Assembly (NCBI GenBank): GCA_012103315.1
Contig: WLWZ01000004.1
Location: 62,001 to 126,000, forward strand
Length of the DNA: 64,000 nucleotides
DNA from: Alphaproteobacteria bacterium
Lineage (GTDB): Bacteria > Pseudomonadota > Alphaproteobacteria > MPNO01 > UBA2964
Direction of reading: 5' to 3'
Below the pieces are notes generated by a model. The model saw only the letters and a list, made by a program, of their open reading frames with translations, had not been told where the DNA came from and did no database searches. Each line of letters opens with the position of its first letter. Positions within the stretch are counted from its first letter, which is position 1. A program made the position numbers and the translations under genes. This document shows positions 55,984 to 64,000 of the stretch, one piece after another.

Positions 55984-56610
55984 ATGTATTCGACGCAAAG
56001 CGATCAGCAAAAACCCTCTAGCTCGGGAACGGGAAATCTTTCTCGCGACCGGCGGTGTTTTGTTACATTTGCCCGCAAACCTACCGACGAGCTTGTTCGT
56101 TTCGTTGTAGCTCCAGATAACAGCATTGTTCCCGACCTGGCAGAACGTTTGCCGGGCCGAGGGCTTTGGCTGTCTTCTTCACGGGAAACGGTGAATACTG
56201 CCTGCGCCAAGCGTCTTTTCGCAAAAGCGGCGGGCAGTCCCGTTACGGTGCGTGAAGATTTGGCTGATGCAATTGAAGAACAGCTCCACAAACGCTGTCT
56301 TGATTTACTCGGCATGGCGCGGCGGGCAGGTGATGCGGTGGGGGGATTTCAGAAGGTAACTTCTCTTCTGAAGGGACGCTCAGCGTCGATCATTCTGTGC
56401 GCCCGTGATGGTGCGGATGACGGTCGAAGCAAGGTCGTTGCGGTAGCAAAAAATGCGCCAGTGATTGAGATTTTTACAGGTGCTGAGCTCGGAAGCATTT
56501 TCGGGCGTGAGAGAACGGTGTATGTAGCGGTGGCGCAGAAAGCGCTCGGTGCGCGTATATTACGTGAGTCTGAACGGTTGGCGGGTTTCCGCCTTGCGGA
56601 AACGGTATGA
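55984..56610 (+). CDS. YlxR (DUF448)/L7Ae-like RNA-binding protein
   Basis: A 208-residue protein joining a YlxR domain ([38 protein letters not shown], residues 23-75) with an L7Ae/YlxQ-like domain ([22 protein letters not shown], residues 105-195). In Firmicutes these are two genes between nusA and infB; the fused form is usual in alphaproteobacteria. A role as RNA-binding and nucleoid-linked regulator is proposed in the literature. Confidence 0.92.
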   Translation: MYSTQSDQQKPSSSGTGNLSRDRRCFVTFARKPTDELVRFVVAPDNSIVPDLAERLPGRGLWLSSSRETVNTACAKRLFAKAAGSPVTVREDLADAIEEQLHKRCLDLLGMARRAGDAVGGFQKVTSLLKGRSASIILCARDGADDGRSKVVAVAKNAPVIEIFTGAELGSIFGRERTVYVAVAQKALGARILRESERLAGFRLAETV

Positions 56611-56623
56611 AGGTTTTGGAAAT

Positions 56624-59221
56624 ATGAGCGATGATAATGAAGGCAAAAAGGGCGTTCTAAAAGCACGCCCTGGCCGACTCGAACTCAAGAAAACGGTGGA
56701 TGCCGGTCAGGTACGCCAGAGTTTTTCGCACGGTCGTACGAAGTCGGTCGCTGTTGAGGTTCGTCGTAAAAGAACCTTTACCCAGGGAGCCGGCGGTTCC
56801 ATGGAGGAAGTTAAACGCCAGGCAGCGGAGAAAGCAGCAAGTGAGGCCGCATCTGCCGAGCAAGCGGAACCGAAAGTAATTGATAAACCTGATACTGAGG
56901 AGTCGAAACGCCCCACTGTTTTGCGCACGTTGACGGAACAGGAAGCGGCGGCCCGCGCAAAAGCGCTGGAAGGCGCCCGTACAGATGACGGTGGCGCGAA
57001 CAAGATACTTGAACAAACTGCTGAAGGCGCTGAGGCACGCCGGGCCGCAGCGCGTGCGGAGGAAGAAGTCCGGCAGGCCGAGGAAGAAAAGCGTCAGGAA
57101 GAAGACCGTTTGCGGCGCGAAGAGGAAGAACAGCGTAAACAGGCGGAGGAAAAAGCAGCTAAAAAGGCAGCAGACCAGGCGAAGAAAGCAGAAGCGCGTC
57201 AGGCCAGCCGTGAAACCGTTGTTGATCCTGCGACTGTTGAAGCAGAAGAAAAAGAACAGGAAGGTCGGGCAAAACGCCCTGCTGCGCGTCCCACGGAAAA
57301 ACGTCCTGTCGCTCGGAGAACCGAGCCTCGCCGCCGCGCTGGCAAATTGACCGTCGCTCAAGCCCTCAACGATGACGAGCGAGTCCGAAGTCTTGCTTCC
57401 GTAAGACGCGCGCGTGAGCGCGAACGCCGCAATATGCGGGCCCAGCCTCAAGAAGCGGTCAAAATCGTTCGCGATGTTGTTGTGCCTGAAACAATTACGG
57501 TGCAGGAACTTGCCAATCGTATGACAGAGCGTGGTGTTGACGTTATCCGTAGCCTCATGAAGCTCGGTGTCATGGCGACGCTACAACAGACGATTGATGC
57601 CGATACGGCGGAACTTTTGGTTGCTGAGTTTGGCCACAATATGCGGCGGGTCAGTGAGTCAGATGTTGAGATTGGCCTTAAGGGCGATGACGATGTCGAG
57701 GAATCACTTCAGCCTCGCGCCCCAGTCGTGACGGTGATGGGCCACGTTGATCATGGTAAAACGTCTCTGCTTGATGCGCTGCGATCAACTGATGTTGTCA
57801 GCGGTGAAGCGGGCGGCATTACCCAGCATATTGGTGCTTATCAGGTCGAAATTCCATCAGGTGACAAAGTCACCTTTATTGATACGCCCGGCCATGCTGC
57901 GTTTACGGCAATGCGCGCACGCGGTGCCAATGTAACGGATATCGTTATTCTGGTGGTCGCGGCCGATGATGGCATCATGCCACAAACAATTGAAGCCATT
58001 GATCATGCCAAAGCCGCAGAGGTGCCGATCATTGTTGCGATTAATAAAATTGATCGGCCAAATGCCGACGCTACTCGTGTTCGAAACGAACTTCTTCAGC
58101 ATGAGCTGGTCGTTGAGGAGATGGGCGGTGACATTCTCGCAATAGAAGTATCGGCAACCGAAAAAACGAATTTGGATAAGCTGCTCGAATCGGTTCTGTT
58201 GCAAGCAGAGCTCCTTGAGTTACGGGCTAACCCAGAACGTCCCGCGGAAGGTGTTGTGATAGAAGCGAACCTTGAAACCGGACGTGGGGCAGTTGCGACG
58301 ATGCTGATCCAACGTGGTGGGCTTGCGGTCGGCGATATTATTGTCGCGGGCGCTGAATGGGGTCGTGTCCGGGCAATCTCGAACTATGAAGGCGCGTCGA
58401 TTAAGAATGCTGGTCCGTCGCAGCCTGTTGAAGTGATGGGGTTAAGCGGAGCACCATCTGCCGGTGACGAATTTGCCGTTGTTGAAAATGAGCAACGTGC
58501 CCGTGAAATTACGGAATTCCGCTCACGTCGCAACCGGGCACAAAAATCTGCTGCCGCACCGCGGGGGTCCCTTGAACAGATGTTCCTCGAGATTGAAGCC
58601 GGAGAACTTCAGGAATTACCTGTCCTTATTAAGGCGGACACCAACGGGTCGGTTGAAGCAATCATCGGGAGCCTAGATAAAATTGGCACCGACGAAGTTA
58701 AAGCGCAGGTCCTGCATTCAGGTGTCGGCGGTATTAACGAGTCGGATGTAAGTCTCGCGCAGGCATCGAATGCCTTTATTGTTGGCTTTAATGTTCGGGC
58801 AAATTCCCAGGCACGGGATTTTGCCCGTAAGGAAAACATCGATATTCGGTATTATTCGATCATCTACAATCTGCTCGACGATATTAAAGACATGATGAGC
58901 GGCATGTTGGCGCCGGAGAGCCGGGAAACATTCCTTGGCAATGCCGAAATTCTTGAAGTATTCAATATCAGCAAGGTGGGTAAGATCGCTGGTTGTAAGG
59001 TTACGGAAGGCATGGTCAAGCGTGGCTCGGCGGTGCGATTGTTGCGTGACGATGTAGTCATTCACGAAGGCAGTCTCGGAACTTTGAAGCGATTTAAGGA
59101 CGAGGTCCGCGAGGTTCGGGACGGCATGGAATGTGGTATGGCGTTCGAAAATTATCAGGACATCAAAGCCGGCGACGTCATCGAGTGTTTTGATGTTGAA
59201 GAGGTTGCGCGCTCACTTTAG
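56624..59221 (+). CDS. infB: Translation initiation factor IF-2
   Basis: An 865-residue GTPase that places initiator tRNA on the 30S subunit. Long charged N-terminal region (to about residue 290) rich in Glu, Arg, Lys and Ala, then IF2_N, and the G domain with GHVDHGKTS (about 373), DTPGHAAF (about 419) and NKID (about 472), followed by domains II-IV. The repetitive N-terminus creates long antisense open frames (56657-57451, for example) that are not genes. ATG at 56624 preferred over 56549. Confidence 0.98.
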   Translation: MSDDNEGKKGVLKARPGRLELKKTVDAGQVRQSFSHGRTKSVAVEVRRKRTFTQGAGGSMEEVKRQAAEKAASEAASAEQAEPKVIDKPDTEESKRPTVLRTLTEQEAAARAKALEGARTDDGGANKILEQTAEGAEARRAAARAEEEVRQAEEEKRQEEDRLRREEEEQRKQAEEKAAKKAADQAKKAEARQASRETVVDPATVEAEEKEQEGRAKRPAARPTEKRPVARRTEPRRRAGKLTVAQALNDDERVRSLASVRRARERERRNMRAQPQEAVKIVRDVVVPETITVQELANRMTERGVDVIRSLMKLGVMATLQQTIDADTAELLVAEFGHNMRRVSESDVEIGLKGDDDVEESLQPRAPVVTVMGHVDHGKTSLLDALRSTDVVSGEAGGITQHIGAYQVEIPSGDKVTFIDTPGHAAFTAMRARGANVTDIVILVVAADDGIMPQTIEAIDHAKAAEVPIIVAINKIDRPNADATRVRNELLQHELVVEEMGGDILAIEVSATEKTNLDKLLESVLLQAELLELRANPERPAEGVVIEANLETGRGAVATMLIQRGGLAVGDIIVAGAEWGRVRAISNYEGASIKNAGPSQPVEVMGLSGAPSAGDEFAVVENEQRAREITEFRSRRNRAQKSAAAPRGSLEQMFLEIEAGELQELPVLIKADTNGSVEAIIGSLDKIGTDEVKAQVLHSGVGGINESDVSLAQASNAFIVGFNVRANSQARDFARKENIDIRYYSIIYNLLDDIKDMMSGMLAPESRETFLGNAEILEVFNISKVGKIAGCKVTEGMVKRGSAVRLLRDDVVIHEGSLGTLKRFKDEVREVRDGMECGMAFENYQDIKAGDVIECFDVEEVARSL

Positions 59222-59254
59222 GGCATGACGCCAATTATGGGCGGCGGAGTCGTT

Positions 59255-59692
59255 ATGGCAAATCGGCGAAATAGCGGACAGCGCGCGGGTCGCGAACGAA
59301 CGCAGCGTCAGTTGCGGGTGGGCGAGCTTATTCGTCACGCTTTGGTGGAAACACTGATGCGAGGAGAATTGCGGGATCCTGACCTTGAAGGTGTTTCCAT
59401 TACCGTTTCTGAAGTTCGGGTTAGCCCTGACCTTAAGAATGCGACAGCGTTCATCATGCCACTTGGCGGCAAAGAGGTCCCAAGAATTGTGGAAGCGCTG
59501 AAACGAGCGGCTCCTTTCTTACGTCGGCAAGTGGGTGCGTCAGCAACCATGCGATATATGCCAGCCTTAAGCTTTGTCGCGGATGAAGCCTATGAAGAAG
59601 GCGCTAAAATAGACGCCCTCCTCCGCTCAGCGGAAATTTCGCAAGATCTATCTTCCGTTTATGTAGATGATGAGGACGACGAAGGCAGATAA
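59255..59692 (+). CDS. rbfA: Ribosome-binding factor A
   Basis: A 145-residue KH-fold protein aiding 16S 5' processing and cold adaptation. RQLRVGELIRHALVETLMRGELRDPDLEGVSITVSEVRVSPDLKNATAFI is the family core; RYMPALSFVADEAYEEG closes it. ATG at 59255 with GGCGGAG upstream beats the 59225 start. Its stop overlaps the truB start (TAATG). Confidence 0.96.
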   Translation: MANRRNSGQRAGRERTQRQLRVGELIRHALVETLMRGELRDPDLEGVSITVSEVRVSPDLKNATAFIMPLGGKEVPRIVEALKRAAPFLRRQVGASATMRYMPALSFVADEAYEEGAKIDALLRSAEISQDLSSVYVDDEDDEGR

Positions 59693-60624
59693 TGGCGCGG
59701 AAACGACGCGGCCAACCAATTCATGGTTGGATTTCAATTGATAAACCATCGGGACGCACATCTGCGCAAGTAACTGCACAAGTTCGCCGTCTGCTCGATG
59801 CAGCGAAGGCGGGACATGGCGGAACGTTAGACCCGATTGCAACGGGAGTCCTTCCAATCGCATTGGGCGAGGCCACAAAAACGGTCTCCTATGTCATGGA
59901 TGGTATCAAACGCTATCGGTTCACCGTGTGCTGGGGCGAAGAACGGACCACGGATGATCTTGAAGGAGATGTCACGGCAATAAGCGAGATTCGACCAATT
60001 GAAGCAGACATAGTGTCTGTTTTGCCAGAATTCATCGGCGATATCGAACAGGTTCCACCAGACTTTTCCGCGATTAAACTCGGCGGCAAACGCGCTTATG
60101 ATTTAGCGCGTGCGGGAGAACAGGTCACGATTGCGAAACGCCAGGTCCATATAGAAGAGTTTGCCCTGGTTTCTCAACCCGATATAGACCATGCCGTCTT
60201 TGAGGTTATGAGCGGCAAAGGCACCTATATGCGGAGCCTGGCACGCGATATTGCGCGTCGTTTGGGGACGGTTGGCCACATTTCTGAACTCCGTAGAATC
60301 TGCTGCGGACCCTTTTTAGAAACAGCTTCGATTTCGCTGGAAACTCTTGAAACTCTGGTGCATAGTGCGCCGCCTTCCGACTACCTGCTTGCGGTTGAGA
60401 CCGCGCTGGACGACATCCCGGCGCTGGCCTTGAACGAAGCTCAGGCCGATCACCTAAGACATGGGCGACCGGTACGAGTTCAGGATTCGGGGGGACGTTC
60501 CTTTGTAGAGACTGGTTCGCTGGTTGAAGGGGATGTGCTGTGTGCCATGGCTGATGGTCAGCCGGTGGCACTGGCCCGGTTCGCCGATGGAGAAATCCGT
60601 GCGGTCCGGGTCTTGAACATTTAG
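59692..60624 (+). CDS. truB: tRNA pseudouridine55 synthase TruB
   Basis: A 310-residue pseudouridine synthase. GWISIDKPSGRTSAQV, GHGGTLDPIATGVLPIALGEATK (catalytic Asp in GGTLDP), and KGTYMRSLARDI are all present, with a C-terminal PUA-like domain (residues 240-305). It modifies U55 of most tRNAs. Overlaps rbfA by one base; rpsO follows after 15 bp. Confidence 0.97.
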   Translation: MARKRRGQPIHGWISIDKPSGRTSAQVTAQVRRLLDAAKAGHGGTLDPIATGVLPIALGEATKTVSYVMDGIKRYRFTVCWGEERTTDDLEGDVTAISEIRPIEADIVSVLPEFIGDIEQVPPDFSAIKLGGKRAYDLARAGEQVTIAKRQVHIEEFALVSQPDIDHAVFEVMSGKGTYMRSLARDIARRLGTVGHISELRRICCGPFLETASISLETLETLVHSAPPSDYLLAVETALDDIPALALNEAQADHLRHGRPVRVQDSGGRSFVETGSLVEGDVLCAMADGQPVALARFADGEIRAVRVLNI

Positions 60625-60639
60625 ACATAGGAGAAAACG

Positions 60640-60909
60640 ATGTCGATTACGCAAGAGCGCAAGAGTGAGCTCATTAAAGAATATCGTCAAAGTGATGACG
60701 ATACAGGTTCCCCTGAGGTGCAGGTTTCGATCTTAACAGAACGGATTAACAACCTTACTGAACATCTCAAGGAGCACAAAAAAGACCATCATTCGCGTCG
60801 AGGCCTACTGATTATGGTCGGTCAACGCCGTAGTTTGCTGGACTATCTAAATCGTAAAAATTTAGCGCGGTATCAGGATTTGATTAAGCGTTTGGGTCTG
60901 CGTCGCTAA
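60640..60909 (+). CDS. rpsO: 30S ribosomal protein S15
   Basis: An 89-residue primary 16S-binding ribosomal protein. Four-helix pattern with [53 protein letters not shown] precedes the ATG. It is followed by the structured rpsO-pnp spacer. Confidence 0.99.
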   Translation: MSITQERKSELIKEYRQSDDDTGSPEVQVSILTERINNLTEHLKEHKKDHHSRRGLLIMVGQRRSLLDYLNRKNLARYQDLIKRLGLRR

Positions 60910-60960
60910 AAGCGTCGTAGTGACCTAGTTGGTTCATCCGGCAGGGGCCGGGTGGCTGAT

Positions 60961-60991
60961 GTTATCCATGTGACAAGGTCTCATGGATAAC
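60961..60991 (+). promoter_or_regulatory. Perfect 10-bp hairpin in the rpsO-pnp spacer
   Basis: GTTATCCATG (60961-60970) and CATGGATAAC (60982-60991) with an 11-nt loop; a shorter CCGGC/GCCGG hairpin lies just before it (60938-60951). No T-run follows. In E. coli the same spacer forms a long stem cut by RNase III, through which PNPase represses its own synthesis; a similar role is likely. Confidence 0.55.
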
Positions 60992-61071
60992 AGGAAGCAG
61001 GGCAAATGGGCTGCTGCTTCGAGGTTGGCGCGCATCTGGCGTCGTCAATCCGCAAGGAAGGAATGGAATAC

Positions 61072-63210
61072 ATGTTTTCCGTACATCGAAAAGAAGTGAT
61101 GTGGGGCGGGCGCAAGCTCGTCTTTGAAACGGGCAAAGTCGCCCGTCAGGCCGATGGCGCCGTTATGGTGACCTATGGCGATACCATGGTGTTATGCACT
61201 GCGGTTGCGCAAAAAGCGCCAAAGCCGGGAATTGATTTTTTCCCGCTTACCGTCAACTACCAGGAAAAGACATTTGCTGCCGGTAAAATACCGGGTGGCT
61301 TTTTCAAGCGTGAAGGGCGTCCGAATGAAAAGGAAACGCTGACGTCACGATTGATTGACCGGCCGATCCGGCCGCTATTTGCGAAGGGCTTTCAGAACGA
61401 GACGCAGGTTATCTGCACCGTCTTGAGCCATGATCTGGAAAATGATCCGGATGTCGTTTCGTTGGTTGGTGCTTCTGCGGCGCTTACGATTTCGGGCATT
61501 CCTTTTATGGGCCCGATTGGCGGCGCGCGCGTTGGCTATATTGATGGCGAATTTGCGCTGAACCCTCTGCCTGAAGATCTAGAGAAATCAGATCTCGACA
61601 TGGTTGTTGCCGGTACGCCTGACGCTGTGCTGATGGTGGAGTCAGAAGCGAGCGAGCTTTCCGAAGACACCATGCTGGGCGCTGTGATGTTTGCACATCG
61701 CGAGTTCCAGCCGGTTATCCAGGCAATTATCGAGTTGGCCGAAGAGTGTGCCAAGGAACCTTGGGATGTTCCCGAGCCGGCCCCTGAAAAGGCCGAGCTT
61801 GCAGCCAAGCTCAAAGATGTTGCCGAAGAAAGTATTCGGGAAGCCTATTCGGAGACTGTTAAACAGGCGCGCGTTGAGAAGATCTCGGCTGCTAAAGCAG
61901 CTGCGGTTGAAGCGCTGGATGTTGATGAAAGTTCTGAGAAGTTGCTCGGTGGATTGCTTAAGGATCTTGAAAAAGACGTGGTTCGTGGCAACATTCTGGA
62001 TACTGGAAATCGGATCGATGGACGCGATACCAAGACGGTTCGTCCCATTGAAGCGGAAGTAGGTATTTTGCCGCGGTCGCATGGTAGTGCGTTATTTACC
62101 CGTGGCGAAACGCAGTCATTGTGTGTTGCGACGCTTGGCACCGGACAGGATGAGCAGATCATTGATGCCCTCGAAGGTGAGTATCGGGAAAACTTCATGC
62201 TGCATTACAACTTCCCACCTTACTCGGTCGGTGAAGCCAGCTTCCTGCGGTCTCCCGGTCGTCGTGAGATCGGCCATGGCAAGCTGGCCTGGCGTGCCGT
62301 GCGGGCCGTTCTCCCGACCAAGGAAGACTTCCCTTACACCATGCGGATCGTGTCTGAAATTACCGAATCCAATGGGTCCTCTTCGATGGCAACCGTTTGC
62401 GGTACATCGCTGTCTTTGATGGATGCCGGTGTGCCAATTGCGCGTCCGGTTGCGGGTATCGCGATGGGTCTTATCAAGGAAGATCGTGGTTTTGCGGTTC
62501 TGTCCGATATTCTCGGTGACGAGGATCATCTCGGCGATATGGACTTCAAGGTTGCCGGTACATCTGAAGGTGTGACGTCGCTTCAAATGGATATCAAGAT
62601 CACGGGTATCACAGAAGAGATCATGAAGGTTGCGCTTGATCAGGCATGTGACGGTCGGAATCATATCCTTGGTGAAATGAACAAAGCGCTTGAGATGGCA
62701 CGTGATGATGTCAGCGATAATGCGCCGCGTATCACGACGATGTCAGTGCCTAAGGACAAGATTCGTGATGTCATTGGAACTGGCGGTAAAGTCATTCGTG
62801 AAATCTGCGAAGTCACCGGTGCCAAGATCGATATCGATGATGATGGTACGATTAAGGTGGCGGCGATTACGGCCGAGGCCGGTACGGCCGCTCTTGACTG
62901 GATCAAGGGTATCGTTGCGGAACCTGAAGTTGGCACCATCTATGAAGGCAAGGTTGTGAAGGTTGTCGATTTTGGCGCCTTTGTGAACTTCCTCGGCGCC
63001 AAAGACGGGCTGGTTCATATCAGTGAACTCGCCCCGCAACGGGTTGGTAAAGTGACTGACATCGTCAATGAAGGTGACCAGGTTAAGGTCAAAGTCCTTG
63101 CTGTTGATGACCGTGGTAAGGTCAAACTCAGTATGAAAGTTGTCGATCAGGAAACCGGTGAAGAAATCAGCGGTAAGCCAAAAGAAGAGGCTCCTGCAGC
63201 GGACGCTTAA
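61072..63210 (+). CDS. pnp: Polynucleotide phosphorylase
   Basis: A 712-residue 3'-5' phosphorolytic exoribonuclease of the RNA degradosome. Two RNase PH domains (first: [28 protein letters not shown]; second: [27 protein letters not shown]), an alpha-helical linker, a KH domain with [26 protein letters not shown], and a C-terminal S1 domain ([31 protein letters not shown]). AAGGAAGGA lies 10 bp before ATG 61072; the frame is open to 61006. The KH GxxG loop reads GTGG where GPGG is more usual. Confidence 0.98.
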   Translation: MFSVHRKEVMWGGRKLVFETGKVARQADGAVMVTYGDTMVLCTAVAQKAPKPGIDFFPLTVNYQEKTFAAGKIPGGFFKREGRPNEKETLTSRLIDRPIRPLFAKGFQNETQVICTVLSHDLENDPDVVSLVGASAALTISGIPFMGPIGGARVGYIDGEFALNPLPEDLEKSDLDMVVAGTPDAVLMVESEASELSEDTMLGAVMFAHREFQPVIQAIIELAEECAKEPWDVPEPAPEKAELAAKLKDVAEESIREAYSETVKQARVEKISAAKAAAVEALDVDESSEKLLGGLLKDLEKDVVRGNILDTGNRIDGRDTKTVRPIEAEVGILPRSHGSALFTRGETQSLCVATLGTGQDEQIIDALEGEYRENFMLHYNFPPYSVGEASFLRSPGRREIGHGKLAWRAVRAVLPTKEDFPYTMRIVSEITESNGSSSMATVCGTSLSLMDAGVPIARPVAGIAMGLIKEDRGFAVLSDILGDEDHLGDMDFKVAGTSEGVTSLQMDIKITGITEEIMKVALDQACDGRNHILGEMNKALEMARDDVSDNAPRITTMSVPKDKIRDVIGTGGKVIREICEVTGAKIDIDDDGTIKVAAITAEAGTAALDWIKGIVAEPEVGTIYEGKVVKVVDFGAFVNFLGAKDGLVHISELAPQRVGKVTDIVNEGDQVKVKVLAVDDRGKVKLSMKVVDQETGEEISGKPKEEAPAADA

Positions 63211-63246
63211 TCGATTGCCGGTTGTTTTCCGGCACTAGAAAAGATC

Positions 63247-63285
63247 AGGGCAGTACCTTCGATTTGAGGGTGCTGCCCTTTTTTT
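63247..63285 (+). terminator. Intrinsic terminator after pnp
   Basis: An 11-bp stem (63247-63257 with 63269-63279, one G-T pair), 11-nt loop, then seven T residues. It ends the rimP-to-pnp operon. Confidence 0.85.
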
Positions 63286-63383
63286 CGCCTAATTTTTGAG
63301 TTTTATCGAAAAAACTTGCTCCCGGGGCTGGTCAATTCGAATTCGCTTCATATAAAGACTAAGTAGAAGGGGTAACGTCCGCT

Positions 63384-63476
63384 ATGTCGGCAGACCTGTC
63401 ACGACCGTTTTCTTTAAAAAGCGATCCGGACGGTTTTTTGGGCATGTCTGGACGTTATTCTAATTGGGTATTTTGA
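63384..63476 (+). CDS. Possible 30-codon upstream ORF before fabA
   Basis: ATG at 63384, AAGGGG 11 bp upstream, and a TGA at 63474-63476 that overlaps an in-frame ATG of fabA (63476). The peptide has no recognisable similarity. It may be a leader peptide or a chance ORF. Confidence 0.25.
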   Translation: MSADLSRPFSLKSDPDGFLGMSGRYSNWVF

Positions 63477-63493
63477 TGAGGATCGCGACCCCA

Positions 63494-64000
63494 ATGAGTG
63501 TGATGGAGCGCAGTAGTTTTACATATGATGACTTGATCGATTGCGGTCATGGGAAGCTGTTTGGCGAAGGGAACGCCCAACTGCCCTTGCCGCCAATGTT
63601 GATGTTCGATCGGATCACTCATATTTCGGAAGATGGCGGGGAATTTGGCAAAGGCGAAGTGGTCGCCGAGTTCGATATAAAGCCGGATCTTTGGTTTTTC
63701 CCGTGTCATTTTGAAGGCGATCCGGTTATGCCCGGATGTCTTGGGCTTGATGCACTTTGGCAGCTGGTTGGTTTCCATCTTGGTTGGATGGGTGACCAGG
63801 GGCGCGGGCGCGCCCTTGGGCTGGGCGGATTAAAATTCAATGGCCAGGTGACGCCGGATGCGAAGCTGGTGACCTATCGGATCGATGTGAAGCGGGTGTT
63901 GCGCAGAGGATTTGCCATTAGTATTGCCAACGGCTCATTGGACGTTGATGGCCAGACGGTATACGAGGCGCAGGATTTACGGGTCGGGGTCTTTACCTCT
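63494..64000 (+). CDS. fabA: 3-hydroxydecanoyl-[acyl-carrier-protein] dehydratase FabA (cut by window end)
   Basis: 169 residues seen, lacking only the last few of the usual ~172. A hot-dog-fold dehydratase/isomerase that creates the double bond in unsaturated fatty acid synthesis. Catalytic His72 in [12 protein letters not shown] and Asp86 in [12 protein letters not shown] are present; the N-terminus reads [12 protein letters not shown]. Starts are possible at 63476, 63494 and 63503; 63494 has GAGGA 11 bp upstream. Reads off the window; fabB would be expected next. Confidence 0.95.
   Translation, partial: MSVMERSSFTYDDLIDCGHGKLFGEGNAQLPLPPMLMFDRITHISEDGGEFGKGEVVAEFDIKPDLWFFPCHFEGDPVMPGCLGLDALWQLVGFHLGWMGDQGRGRALGLGGLKFNGQVTPDAKLVTYRIDVKRVLRRGFAISIANGSLDVDGQTVYEAQDLRVGVFTS

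Noticed and set aside
56980..57320. Repeats in infB considered as a tandem-repeat or CRISPR-like region
   Set aside because: The repetition is in codons for Glu, Lys, Arg and Ala of the coiled N-terminus; no regular spacers.
56657..57451. 264-codon antisense frame opposite infB
   Set aside because: Created by the repetitive charged codons of the IF-2 N-terminus; low-complexity translation without any domain.

Overview
The window is a gap-tight stretch of core chromosome from an alphaproteobacterium, most likely Rhodospirillales or a neighbouring order. The basis is the gene order and gene types: mutS-glnD-murJ-trpS; tsaB-rimI, fur, miaB-phoH-ybeY-corC-lnt, an XRE regulator, metK-trmB; rimP-nusA-ylxR-infB-rbfA-truB-rpsO-pnp; a cysteine-poor Fur, OlsB/OlsA ornithine-lipid genes, FabA, and an RpoH promoter of the alphaproteobacterial type before dnaK. 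No rRNA, tRNA, insertion sequence, prophage, integrase or CRISPR array was recognised.

Layout. 48-7011: an envelope/RNA-modification block (SirB1-like, BON lipoprotein, YraN, RsmI, divergent from an LpoA-like lipoprotein) and then hemW-rdgB-rph on the minus strand. 7072-12698: heat-shock genes hrcA-grpE, a 744-bp spacer, dnaK-dnaJ, followed by dapB. 13616-18589: mixed genes (Ada-like DNA repair, FkbM methyltransferase, DUF2244, endonuclease III, a lipoprotein, bactofilin, a CysZ/EI24-like membrane protein). 18701-25256: a PfkB kinase, then a translationally coupled trio (GMC oxidoreductase, NAD-dependent epimerase/dehydratase, AmpG-like transporter), a GT9 glycosyltransferase and a macro-domain protein. 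25204-35998: malic enzyme, mutS, glnD, murJ, trpS. 36149-41452: a TSUP exporter with its TIGR02186 partner, a universal stress protein, and three cell-wall genes. 41518-50895: tRNA modification (TsaB, MiaB), metal regulation, ornithine lipids, ribosome maturation (YbeY, PhoH) and lipoprotein acylation (Lnt). 51102-53653: regulator, metK, trmB. 53811-63210: the nusA-infB-pnp transcription/translation operon. 63494-64000: fabA, cut by the window end just short of its C-terminus.

Most of the window is ordinary. The parts that deserve a second look are mainly non-coding or concern start signals: a multi-stem leader before metK with a hairpin over its ribosome binding site; an intrinsic terminator placed inside the rimP-nusA leader; a perfect 10-bp hairpin between rpsO and pnp; a trmB gene whose conserved N-terminus has no ATG, GTG or TTG start; CtrA-like boxes before a glucosaminidase gene; a probably leaderless fur; a small ORF that ends on a possible start codon of fabA; and the GMC/epimerase/transporter operon, whose oxidoreductase carries a ferredoxin-like cysteine cluster. 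All functional statements come from reading motifs by eye; no database search was run.
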